Shown here piece after piece: positions 55,782-64,000 of a stretch of DNA of 64,000 bases (position 1 is the stretch's first letter; each line of letters opens with the position of its first letter). A program made the position numbers and the translations under genes. Source of the stretch: Chitinophagales bacterium. Lineage in GTDB: Bacteria; Bacteroidota; Bacteroidia; Chitinophagales; Chitinophagaceae. A model generated the notes under the pieces. It searched no databases and was not told the origin of the DNA. It saw only the letters and a program-made list of their open reading frames with translations. Location: positions 20,457 to 84,456 of the forward strand of contig JAATFV010000154.1 of the NCBI GenBank assembly GCA_015655015.1. The letters run 5' to 3'.

Positions 55782-58700
55782 AACGACCAGAAAAAAAATG
55801 GCTGCCCCTACTGGTTATATCCGCCCTTTCTCATTTTATTGCATATACCCAGTCAGAAGCCACACGATATGGATTGAAAGACGGTCTTTATGAATCAAAA
55901 GAAGATCGAACTGAACCGAAAGTTGTTCGAAATGAAACGAACGAGGGGCGATATGAATCAAAAGACCGCTTAAATAAATCAGACGCTTCCCGATGTGCAT
56001 CGGAAGCCGCACGGTATGCCGGGGAATGGTTTGCTGCTCCTGCGAACATCCCCAATCCTAAGGTGCCGGATGCCCCGCTGGCCGGTAACGGAGACGTAGG
56101 CATCGTATATGCAGGAACGCCGCGGAAACAGCAGTTTTATTTTTCAAAAAACGACTTCTGGAAGTCGCAGCCCGGTTATCCCGATGGAGGAGTATGTTTG
56201 GCAGGCGGATTGACGCTCTCGATCGACGAATTGAAAGACGCATCCGTTTATATGAAACAACAGATCGGAAATGGCCTCATCAGCAGCACGTATAAAACTG
56301 CAGCAGCTACCTTCCGGCAAAAAAGCTGGGTTTGTGCGACCCGCAACCTCGTTGTCATAGAGTTGTCCGTAGAAGGAAAACCGGTCCATGTCGATGCAAG
56401 TCTTTGGTCTGACGACCACCTGGGCGCCACCGTCAGGTCCGGCTGTAATAGACAAATAAGCTGGGTCACCCGGAATTTTGATGCTCCCATCCTCGATTGG
56501 TCATCTCATGTTGCCATTGCCATGAAAGTAATCGGCGCAGCCGGCAACTCTTTTTTACTAAGACCGGGTACACCCGTGTATATAGCGGTATCCCTGAAGA
56601 CCAATCACGAAACGCCTGGTTATCTCACTGCCGGTATAAGGGACCTGGAGCGATTGGATAAGCCTGGTTTCACGCGGCTGTGGCATATCCATGAAAGGTG
56701 GTGGAAAAATTTCTGGTCAAAATCATCCATTCATCTGGATGATACGGTCCTGGAAAAATATTATTATGGTTCCCTGTACCTGCTGGCTTCGTGCAGCAGG
56801 AGCGGCCATGCCGCGCCCGGCTTATGGGGCAACTCGCTGACGATGGATGCCACCTATGCGTGGCAGGGCGATTATCATACCAACTACAATTATGAAGCTC
56901 CCTGGTGGGGCGCCTATTCCTCGAACCACATCGATATTACCGATCCTTACGACGCGCCGGTTCTCGACTATATGGCTGCCGCAAAAAGACATGCCAGGCA
57001 GTTTCTGGGTATACGCGGAGTTTACTATCCGGTGGGATTGGGCCCGCGTGGATTTTGCTCGTCCCGCTATCCGCTGACCAGGGCAAACGCTTTGAAATAC
57101 TTTCCAAACAGCAATGGCGATACGGCTATCGAAGGAGGTTATATGTTCCTTGGGCAAAAAAGCAATGCCCTGTTCCTGACCACTAACATGTTCATGCGCT
57201 TTTTTCATACGTACGATCCTGTTTATGCCAGAATGATCTATCCCTTTCTAAAGGAAGTGTCGGAGTTCTGGGAGGACTATTTGAAATATGAGAACGGGAG
57301 ATATGTGGATTACGATGATGATTTTTGGGAGGTGGGACCCTGGACGGGAAAAGAGTGGAGAGCGGACTTTGGAGATATCAATCCAACCATTAGCTTGGGA
57401 TTATTGAGGATGTTCTTCAAGAGTATGCCCGCTGTAAGCGAATTCCTTAAGAGAGACCTTGACAAGCAGGACAAATGGAAACATATACTGGCTCATTTAA
57501 GCAACATACCGATGGATACCATAGATGGGGCTATTCGGATCAAGGCCTGTGAGGGAGGAAACGGGTCGGGGTCGAGAACCTCACCTGGATTCGGCCGGGT
57601 TATGATGCAGGGGCTCGTATTCCCGGCCGGCGTTTGCGGGGAGTTGACGGACAGACATTTCGACTCGATCCTTCAAAAAGAGATCGCCCGGTTCGGCCAG
57701 TCTCCAAGGGGCGATGCCGACTGGTATAATACCGACAATGGACTGGAAACCTATTTTACTTCCGCCATCAGGGTAGGTTATGACCCTGTTAAAGTGATTG
57801 CTGAGCTCAAACATCGCATTTCCCAGGCGGCCTTGCGAAACTTATGGCTGCCCCAGCAGGGCGGCGGTATAGAAACATTGAGCGCCATACCCTCTTGCGT
57901 GAATGAAATGCTGCTGCAAGGTTACGAAGGAGTCATCCGGATTTTTCCGGCGTGGCCAAGGGACCGCGACGCGTCTTTTGAACATCTTCGAGCAGTCGGG
58001 GCATTTTTGGTATCGGCCTCCCTTGAGAAGCAGAAGGTGCGGTTCGTCCGTATGGAGAGCGAACAGGGAAGGGATTGCAACATGGAAAATCCATGGAAAG
58101 ATAAGGCGGTAGTAATAAAAAGCAGCTTGAACTATCAAAAAATAAGGAAAGGACGCATGCTGAACTTTCACACGGTAAAAGGCGAGAAATTTACGCTGTA
58201 CCCGGTCGGCCAGCAGACGCCGGTCCGCGAAAAACTATCCCTCGATAAAGGCTGGCTTTTTCACCTCGGCGATATTCCTTTTCCCGCTGTAAGAGGGCAT
58301 GCGCAATCTTATTTGACCTCCAAAGCCGGCGTGGCCACCGGTGCCGCCGCCATCGATTATGACGCGCAGGCCTGGCAGGAAGTGACGCTCCCTCACGACT
58401 GGGCCGTTGAATCACCCTATGATTCTACGGAAAACCTTTCGCAGGGATACCGCAAGCGGGGTTACGGATGGTACCGGAGAGCCTTTGCGCTTGACTCCTC
58501 CGATAACGGAAAAAATATAGAACTGCAATTTGACGGCATCGCCACCCATTGCGAGATATGGGTAAACGGGATACTAATGCACCGAAACTTTTGCGGTTAT
58601 ACTTCTTCTTACGTCGATATCAGCCCCATTGCCAGATACGGAGGGTCTGTCAACATCATCGCGGTACGGGTCGATGCTGAGTCACATGAAGGCTGGTGGT

Positions 58701-60964
58701 ACGAAGGGGCAGGTATCTATCGGCATACCTGGCTGGTCAAACGGCAGCCGCTCCATATCATTACAGACGGCGTGTATGCCAACCCGGTCCGCAAAGCTGC
58801 CGGCCAATGGCTCATTCCGGCAGCCATTACATTGGAAAGTACCGCTAGTGCAAAAGATCCGTCGGAAGTGGACCTTAAAGTACTGGACCAGCAAGGCCAT
58901 ACCGTATCGAAGGCATCTGCTGCATTTACGGTTCCCGAAATGGGGCAAAACACCGTCACCGTTCCTGTGAGTGTCACCAACCCCGTGTTATGGACATTGG
59001 AACATCCTGTCCTCTATCATCTAAAGGTCACCATCAGGCAAAATGGACGCATGGTAGATGAATTGACGACCACCTGCGGCTTCCGGACGATCCGATTCAC
59101 CGCGGATTCAGGATTTTACCTGAACGACGTACATGTCAAAATAAAAGGCGTTTGTAACCACCAGGACCACGCGGGCGTAGGAGTAGCCGTTCCGGACGCC
59201 TTATGGGAGTTTCGCTTGCGTAAGTTGAAGGAAATAGGGGTGAACGGCTACCGCTGTTCCCATAACCCGCCTGCCGCTGAATTCCTGGAGGCCTGCGACA
59301 GCCTCGGCATATTGGTAATGGATGAGAACAGGAATTTCAATACCTCTCCGGAATATATCCGCCAATTACAGTGGATGGTGCGCCGCGACAGGAACCATCC
59401 CAGCATCATCTTGTGGTCTGTCTTTAATGAAGAACCCATGCAAGGTACGGAAAGCGGGTACCGGATGGTACGTGCTATGTCTGCAAGCGTGAAGGAACTT
59501 GACACGACCCGGCCTGTCACGGCAGCGCAGAGTGACGGACAGTTTGCCCCGGCGAACGTATCCCAGGCAGTGGATGTAGTGGGATTCAATTACCAGATGG
59601 GCAGTTATGATCCGTTTCACCGGCAACATCCAATGGTCCCGATTACCAGCTCGGAGGACGGCTGCGCCATGATGACCCGTGACATATACATTACGGACAA
59701 AAACCTGAACCTCGTCGACGCTTATGACGATCAGAAGCCCGGATGGGGCTCCACGCACCGCGAAGCCTGGAAAGCAATCGATCAGCGCCCTTTTGTGGCA
59801 GGCTGTTTCGTCTGGTCCGGATTCGATTACCGCGGCGAACCTACACCCTACACCTGGCCTTCCGCCGCCTCTTTCTTTGGAATAATGGATCAGTGCGGAT
59901 TTCCTAAAACAGCATTTTGGCTGCACCAGGCTCAATGGCGGGAAGATCTGGACGTGCTGCACCTGGTTCCTTATTGGAACTGGCCTGAAGACAGCATTGG
60001 AAAAAAGATAAAGGTCATGTCGCTTACTAATGCTGACAGCATACAGCTTATACTCAATGGTAAAAAACTTGCCGGCCAAAAAGTGGACAAATATGAAATG
60101 AACAGCTGGCAGGTGGCCTACCAGCCGGGAAAGCTGCAAGCGATAGGATATAAAAAAGGGAAAATCGTGTCCCGATTTGAAACGGAAACAACAGGCCTGC
60201 CTGAAACGATGCAATTGATACCATACAGGAAATCTTTGGCCGGCGATGGATGGGACGCCATGCCGGTTACCGTGCAGGTATTGGATCACAAAGGAAGACC
60301 CGTGCCAACTTCCAACATTCCCGTTACATTTACTATAACGGGGAATGCGTCGATCATCGGCTTAGGCAACGGCGATCCTAACAGTCACGAACCTGAAAAA
60401 GGCTATTCTCGCAGCCTCTTTCAGGGCCTTGCCCAGGTGATCATTCAAAGTAAAGAAGGCGGGACCGGCACGATCGTATTAACCGCAAGCAGCAAGGGTG
60501 TCAAAACGGGATCCGTTACCATTCTTTTGGATGCCGCCTCTGCTCATCCCTTTGTCGAGCCTTACCGTATGACGAAGACGGTGGAAACATGGTTGATGTC
60601 GCCCGCAACGATAGAACGACCCGATCCTTTGCAAAAGCCTGCGGAAAATGATATGAATAGCTGGACGCAGGTGAAACCCGGACAATTGCAGGTTTTGCCG
60701 GGCGGAAGGTATGTTATTTTTCGAGCCCGGTTCACCCCCTATGCCGCCCAGCAAAAGAACGGCGCCTCCATTACCCTGCAGAAACTAACGGGGAAAGCGG
60801 AGATATGGCTAGATGGAAAATTGGTTAAAAAGAAAGATGCCATCGGACCGGAAGATGTGGAAATACCCTTGCCTGCCATTAAGGGCAGCCGGGAACTGAA
60901 TCTGCTGTTTGACACAGTCACAGGCGATAAACTGGGTTTGGGAGGAATGATTTGGGTGAAATAA
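55778..60964 (+). CDS. Bifunctional GH95-like::GH2 fusion protein (1728 aa)
   Basis: N-terminal (alpha/alpha)6-type module with WQGDYHTNYNYEAPWWGAY and NEMLLQGYEGVIRIFPAWP (GH95-like); from about 58225 a GH2 module LSLDKGWLFHLGDI...VTLPHDWAVE...IILWSVFNEEPM...ITSSEDG; Ig-like/DUF4982-type C-terminus. Confidence 0.8.
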   Translation: MKRPEKKWLPLLVISALSHFIAYTQSEATRYGLKDGLYESKEDRTEPKVVRNETNEGRYESKDRLNKSDASRCASEAARYAGEWFAAPANIPNPKVPDAPLAGNGDVGIVYAGTPRKQQFYFSKNDFWKSQPGYPDGGVCLAGGLTLSIDELKDASVYMKQQIGNGLISSTYKTAAATFRQKSWVCATRNLVVIELSVEGKPVHVDASLWSDDHLGATVRSGCNRQISWVTRNFDAPILDWSSHVAIAMKVIGAAGNSFLLRPGTPVYIAVSLKTNHETPGYLTAGIRDLERLDKPGFTRLWHIHERWWKNFWSKSSIHLDDTVLEKYYYGSLYLLASCSRSGHAAPGLWGNSLTMDATYAWQGDYHTNYNYEAPWWGAYSSNHIDITDPYDAPVLDYMAAAKRHARQFLGIRGVYYPVGLGPRGFCSSRYPLTRANALKYFPNSNGDTAIEGGYMFLGQKSNALFLTTNMFMRFFHTYDPVYARMIYPFLKEVSEFWEDYLKYENGRYVDYDDDFWEVGPWTGKEWRADFGDINPTISLGLLRMFFKSMPAVSEFLKRDLDKQDKWKHILAHLSNIPMDTIDGAIRIKACEGGNGSGSRTSPGFGRVMMQGLVFPAGVCGELTDRHFDSILQKEIARFGQSPRGDADWYNTDNGLETYFTSAIRVGYDPVKVIAELKHRISQAALRNLWLPQQGGGIETLSAIPSCVNEMLLQGYEGVIRIFPAWPRDRDASFEHLRAVGAFLVSASLEKQKVRFVRMESEQGRDCNMENPWKDKAVVIKSSLNYQKIRKGRMLNFHTVKGEKFTLYPVGQQTPVREKLSLDKGWLFHLGDIPFPAVRGHAQSYLTSKAGVATGAAAIDYDAQAWQEVTLPHDWAVESPYDSTENLSQGYRKRGYGWYRRAFALDSSDNGKNIELQFDGIATHCEIWVNGILMHRNFCGYTSSYVDISPIARYGGSVNIIAVRVDAESHEGWWYEGAGIYRHTWLVKRQPLHIITDGVYANPVRKAAGQWLIPAAITLESTASAKDPSEVDLKVLDQQGHTVSKASAAFTVPEMGQNTVTVPVSVTNPVLWTLEHPVLYHLKVTIRQNGRMVDELTTTCGFRTIRFTADSGFYLNDVHVKIKGVCNHQDHAGVGVAVPDALWEFRLRKLKEIGVNGYRCSHNPPAAEFLEACDSLGILVMDENRNFNTSPEYIRQLQWMVRRDRNHPSIILWSVFNEEPMQGTESGYRMVRAMSASVKELDTTRPVTAAQSDGQFAPANVSQAVDVVGFNYQMGSYDPFHRQHPMVPITSSEDGCAMMTRDIYITDKNLNLVDAYDDQKPGWGSTHREAWKAIDQRPFVAGCFVWSGFDYRGEPTPYTWPSAASFFGIMDQCGFPKTAFWLHQAQWREDLDVLHLVPYWNWPEDSIGKKIKVMSLTNADSIQLILNGKKLAGQKVDKYEMNSWQVAYQPGKLQAIGYKKGKIVSRFETETTGLPETMQLIPYRKSLAGDGWDAMPVTVQVLDHKGRPVPTSNIPVTFTITGNASIIGLGNGDPNSHEPEKGYSRSLFQGLAQVIIQSKEGGTGTIVLTASSKGVKTGSVTILLDAASAHPFVEPYRMTKTVETWLMSPATIERPDPLQKPAENDMNSWTQVKPGQLQVLPGGRYVIFRARFTPYAAQQKNGASITLQKLTGKAEIWLDGKLVKKKDAIGPEDVEIPLPAIKGSRELNLLFDTVTGDKLGLGGMIWVK

Positions 60965-60985
60965 GGTGTGGCATGACTTGTCTTG

Positions 60986-62281
60986 CTACTTGATCAGCAC
61001 CTGCACAGTCTCCTGCGTCTGCTGCCGCAGAACCACCGTTTTACCAGCCGTCAGCTGTTCCAACACGTTTTCATCGTAGTGCCGGATCGTCAGTAAAGTC
61101 AGCCCTTTTTCTATCTGAACATTAAAAAACTCCGAAGCCGCCAATGCCAGCTTATCGATCTTATCAGCCCGGTCATCCAGGCAGACCTGCAGGCTCACCG
61201 CACCGCTCTGCATCAGGTTCGGCTTGACCCGGATACCGGAAAATAATTGGTACAGCCAGGCTGTCAGCTCTTCCCCCACGAAAGAAAAATCCTTCGAGCG
61301 CAGATGCACGAGCACCTGCTCCTGTTTCAGTACGATGATAGGAGGGAGCCCCTTTATATTTTTATTATGGATGACGGTTCCCGGTAAAGCCGGGTCCAGA
61401 AAGCATTTTACATAGAGTGGAATACTTTTGTTCTGTAAAGGTTTGATGGTTTTCGGATGGATGACCTGCGCTCCGTAATAAGCCATTTCGATCACTTCGT
61501 CATAATTCAGCTCGCTGATAAAACGGGCATCAGGGAATAATTTCGGATCGGCATTCATCACCCCCTCTACATCCTTCCAGATAGTCAGGCTTTCCGCATC
61601 CAGCATACTGGCAAACACGGCCGCTGTATAATCGCTGCCTTCCCGTCCCAGGGTAGTACTTTCATTTTCAGCAGTAGCCCCGATAAATCCCTGTGTGATC
61701 ACCATCTCGTCCGACTCAAAAAGAGGCAATATTTCCTCCCGCACTTTAGCAGCGGAGAAGGTCCAGTCGATGCCTGCGTCCCGGAAATTATCGTCCGTCC
61801 GGAAAATATCCCGTACATCGATCCACTGATTGCCGGTTCCCGTTTCCGCCAGGTAGGCGCTAACGATGGAGGTCGACAGTAATTCTCCCACACAGACCAC
61901 CTGGTCATAATAGTAGTCATATCCACGGACCGGCTTATCATGCAGCAGCCATTCCACCTCCGTAAAAAAATCCCTGAGCTGGGCTTCAGCCGCCAGATAA
62001 TTTTTAACCAGCAGGTACTTGGCCGTAGTGATATGAGAATCTTTCACCTGCTGAAACAACCGTAGGGCTTCCTCCCGGCGCCCTTCATAAAAAGCTTCCG
62101 CTACCTTCTCCAGGGCATTGGTGGTCTTCCCCATAGCGGATACGACTACCAACAGCTTTTCTCCCTTATATGAACGCAGGATCCCGGCCAGGCGCTGGAT
62201 CCTTTCCACGCTATTTACACTCGCCCCCCCGAATTTGAAAATTTTATTCACCCCGTTATTCGTTTTTCCAATAGTTTTCAT
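60986..62281 (-). CDS. Aspartate kinase
   Basis: VNKIFKFGGASVNSVERIQRL; TTLGREGSDYTAAVFASMLDAESLTIWKDVEGVMNADPK; start at 62281 (MKTIGKTNNG). Confidence 0.9.
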   Translation of the reverse strand: MKTIGKTNNGVNKIFKFGGASVNSVERIQRLAGILRSYKGEKLLVVVSAMGKTTNALEKVAEAFYEGRREEALRLFQQVKDSHITTAKYLLVKNYLAAEAQLRDFFTEVEWLLHDKPVRGYDYYYDQVVCVGELLSTSIVSAYLAETGTGNQWIDVRDIFRTDDNFRDAGIDWTFSAAKVREEILPLFESDEMVITQGFIGATAENESTTLGREGSDYTAAVFASMLDAESLTIWKDVEGVMNADPKLFPDARFISELNYDEVIEMAYYGAQVIHPKTIKPLQNKSIPLYVKCFLDPALPGTVIHNKNIKGLPPIIVLKQEQVLVHLRSKDFSFVGEELTAWLYQLFSGIRVKPNLMQSGAVSLQVCLDDRADKIDKLALAASEFFNVQIEKGLTLLTIRHYDENVLEQLTAGKTVVLRQQTQETVQVLIK

Positions 62282-62396
62282 GAATACTTCGTATTTGATA
62301 GGTGCAAATATAGAGAGTACTTTCCATCTGCCGCGGCCCCCTTTCACCCCGACTCCTGCAGCCCTCGTCCCGTTCCGGGACCCCCTCATGCTAAAT

Positions 62397-62429
62397 TTTG
62401 CTAAAAATGACCAATCCCCCTTACATTTG
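62397..62429 (+). promoter_or_regulatory. Bacteroidota-type promoter for fbp
   Basis: TTTG (62397-62400) - 21 nt - TACATTTG (62422-62429), matching TTTG/TAnnTTTG. Confidence 0.6.
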
Positions 62430-62464
62430 CTACACTTAACAATAAAACGATTAAATCGGCGAAT

Positions 62465-63502
62465 ATGAACGTGAACAGAAAAGTACTCACCCTCGATGAA
62501 TTCACTCTCCAGCAGCTCCGTAATTTCCCGCATGCCACCGGAGAACTGAGCAACCTCCTCCGGGATATGGGCCTGGCGGCCAAACGGGTGAACGTAGAGG
62601 TCAATAAAGCAGGGCTGGTAGATATCCTGGGAGACTATGGAACGGTCAATGTACAGGGTGAGGACGTAAAAAAGCTGGACATTTTTGCCAACAACCAATT
62701 CATGGGCGTGCTGCGCCACGGCATCAGCTGTGCGGGGATCGGCAGCGAAGAAATGGATGACTTCGTCGTCTTCGACGATGAGATCAGCAATAACTCAAAA
62801 TATGTTTGCCTTTTCGATCCGCTGGACGGCAGCGGCAATATCGACGTGAATGTCTCCATCGGCACCATTTTCTCTGTATACCGCCGGATCAGCCCCCAGG
62901 GCCAGCCCTGCACGCGGGAGGACTTTTTACAGCCCGGCAACCGGCAGGTAGCAGCCGGTTATATGGTTTATGGCTCTTCCACTATGATGGTATATGCTAC
63001 CCGTCGCGGCGTCAACGGTTTTACACTGGATCCTTCCATCGGTGAGTTCACCCTGAGCCATCCCGATATCAAATGTCCGGCGGATGGAAAGATCTATTCC
63101 GTCAATCACGGGAATTTTTTCCAATATGAAGACAAGGTAAAAGCCTATATCGATACCTGTCAGAAAAAGAACAGGGACAATGGCGGACCTTACACGCAAC
63201 GTTATATCGGCAGCATGGTGGCGGACGTGCACCGCAACCTGATCAAGGGAGGCATATTCATGTACCCTCCCACATTCGACAAACCCAAAGGCAAGCTTCG
63301 GTTACTATACGAATGCAACCCCTTTGCCTTTATCGTGGAAGTTGCAGGAGGAAAAGCTACGAATGGCAAACAACGGATCCTGGATGTTCAGCCTACTGAA
63401 TTACACCAGCGGTCTGCCCTCTATATCGGAAGCAGGAACATGATGGAAGAGCTGGAGACTTATATCCAGCAGCAGCCCTCCGTCATTACCCGGGATAAAT
63501 GA
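62465..63502 (+). CDS. fbp: Fructose-1,6-bisphosphatase, class 1
   Basis: VCLFDPLDGSGNIDVNVSIGTIFSVYR; YVGSMVADVHR-type motif (YIGSMVADVHRNLIKGGIFMYP). Confidence 0.96.
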   Translation: MNVNRKVLTLDEFTLQQLRNFPHATGELSNLLRDMGLAAKRVNVEVNKAGLVDILGDYGTVNVQGEDVKKLDIFANNQFMGVLRHGISCAGIGSEEMDDFVVFDDEISNNSKYVCLFDPLDGSGNIDVNVSIGTIFSVYRRISPQGQPCTREDFLQPGNRQVAAGYMVYGSSTMMVYATRRGVNGFTLDPSIGEFTLSHPDIKCPADGKIYSVNHGNFFQYEDKVKAYIDTCQKKNRDNGGPYTQRYIGSMVADVHRNLIKGGIFMYPPTFDKPKGKLRLLYECNPFAFIVEVAGGKATNGKQRILDVQPTELHQRSALYIGSRNMMEELETYIQQQPSVITRDK

Positions 63503-63536
63503 TATGATCCATCAATCAATCACAACAGGGAGCGCC

Positions 63537-64000
63537 TTACCGCGTCGCCAAAGAAATTTTCAAAAATATACCTGCTCCGCCGTCACTGCTTTCAAATACG
63601 AATTCGCCGTTTATTTCGGCCATTCGTCTTTGTATGTTCTTTAATCCATTACCGAAAGGGTTTTCGTTCGAAAAGCCTTTTCCATCGTCATGGATAGCCA
63701 CTGTCAGCCATTTATCGGAGATACCGATATTTATCCAGGCATTTTTCGCCCCCGAATGTTTGTACACATTATTCAGCGCCTCTTTCACACAAAGGAATAT
63801 ATTTTTACGGGGGAGCCCTCCCAATAAAAAATCACCTGCCCCTTCAGGCAGGTTGCATTTGAATGTTATAGGACTATTTTCAAAAAAGGCAGAACCGTAT
63901 TCCCGGATATACTCAATGAGATTTTGCGCCGTATTGTTGTCTGCATTTAGGGCCCACACAATAGTATTCATACGTTGTGTTACCTCCTTCGTGATGCTGG
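63537..64000 (-). CDS. Sensor histidine kinase C-terminal region (LytS/NarX-like HATPase), 5'-truncated by window
   Basis: Frame open to the window end (ITKEVTQRMNTIVWALN); KEALNNVYKHSGAKNAW; IHDDGKGFSNENPFGNGLKNIQRRMAEING. Confidence 0.85.
   Translation of the reverse strand, partial: SITKEVTQRMNTIVWALNADNNTAQNLIEYIREYGSAFFENSPITFKCNLPEGAGDFLLGGLPRKNIFLCVKEALNNVYKHSGAKNAWINIGISDKWLTVAIHDDGKGFSNENPFGNGLKNIQRRMAEINGEFVFESSDGGAGIFLKISLATR

Noticed and set aside
59366-60289. 307-aa minus-strand ORF opposite the GH95-like::GH2 gene
   Set aside because: Antisense shadow ORF; no domain-like pattern.
62282-62719. 146-aa upstream extension of the aspartate kinase ORF
   Set aside because: Overlaps the fbp promoter and 5' coding region; canonical start MKTIGKTNNGVNKIFKFGG is at 62281.
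1-64000. Search for transposases, integrases, defence systems, tRNA and rRNA
   Set aside because: No ORF in the track shows recognisable transposase, integrase, restriction or nuclease motifs; no tRNA cloverleaf noticed in the intergenic gaps by eye.

Overview
The window is a Bacteroidota chromosome segment (probably Chitinophagaceae-like, inferred from SusC/SusD pairs, a hybrid two-component system, FecI/FecR pairs and TAnnTTTG-type promoters). It is mostly housekeeping genes plus three polysaccharide-utilisation-like loci. Left end: a DUF5686-like C-terminus; a putative inositol/sphingolipid pair (CDP-alcohol phosphatidyltransferase fused to a DUF4833-like domain, then a PAP2/IPC-synthase-like enzyme); a TetR regulator; a stand-alone receiver; a CBS protein. 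PUL A (about 5.7-19.3 kb): HTCS, GH31 with PA14, SusC/D and a SusE-position lipoprotein. Then DUF1080, purE, purK, hppD and an L,D-transpeptidase/TonB-C fusion. PUL B (25.3-37.2 kb): ECF sigma, FecR, STN-SusC, SusD, GH116, a G3E GTPase and an aquaporin. PUL C (37.3-61.0 kb): ECF sigma, FecR, STN-SusC, SusD, DUF1735-F5/8C lipoprotein, GH116, GH97, GH29, GH2, and a 1728-aa GH95-like::GH2 fusion. Right end: aspartate kinase, fructose-1,6-bisphosphatase and a partial sensor kinase. The main unexplained signals are: (i) the GH95-like::GH2 fusion in an apparently all-exo PUL; (ii) a candidate three-way-junction RNA leader at hppD; (iii) similarly placed hairpin leaders at both ECF-driven susC genes; (iv) mutually exclusive hairpins before a stand-alone receiver gene; (v) several families of short degenerate tandem repeats, one of which (39 bp x 3) encodes the HTCS signal-peptide region. 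No CRISPR, rRNA, tRNA or transposase was recognised. All domain names come from reading motifs by eye, with no database search.
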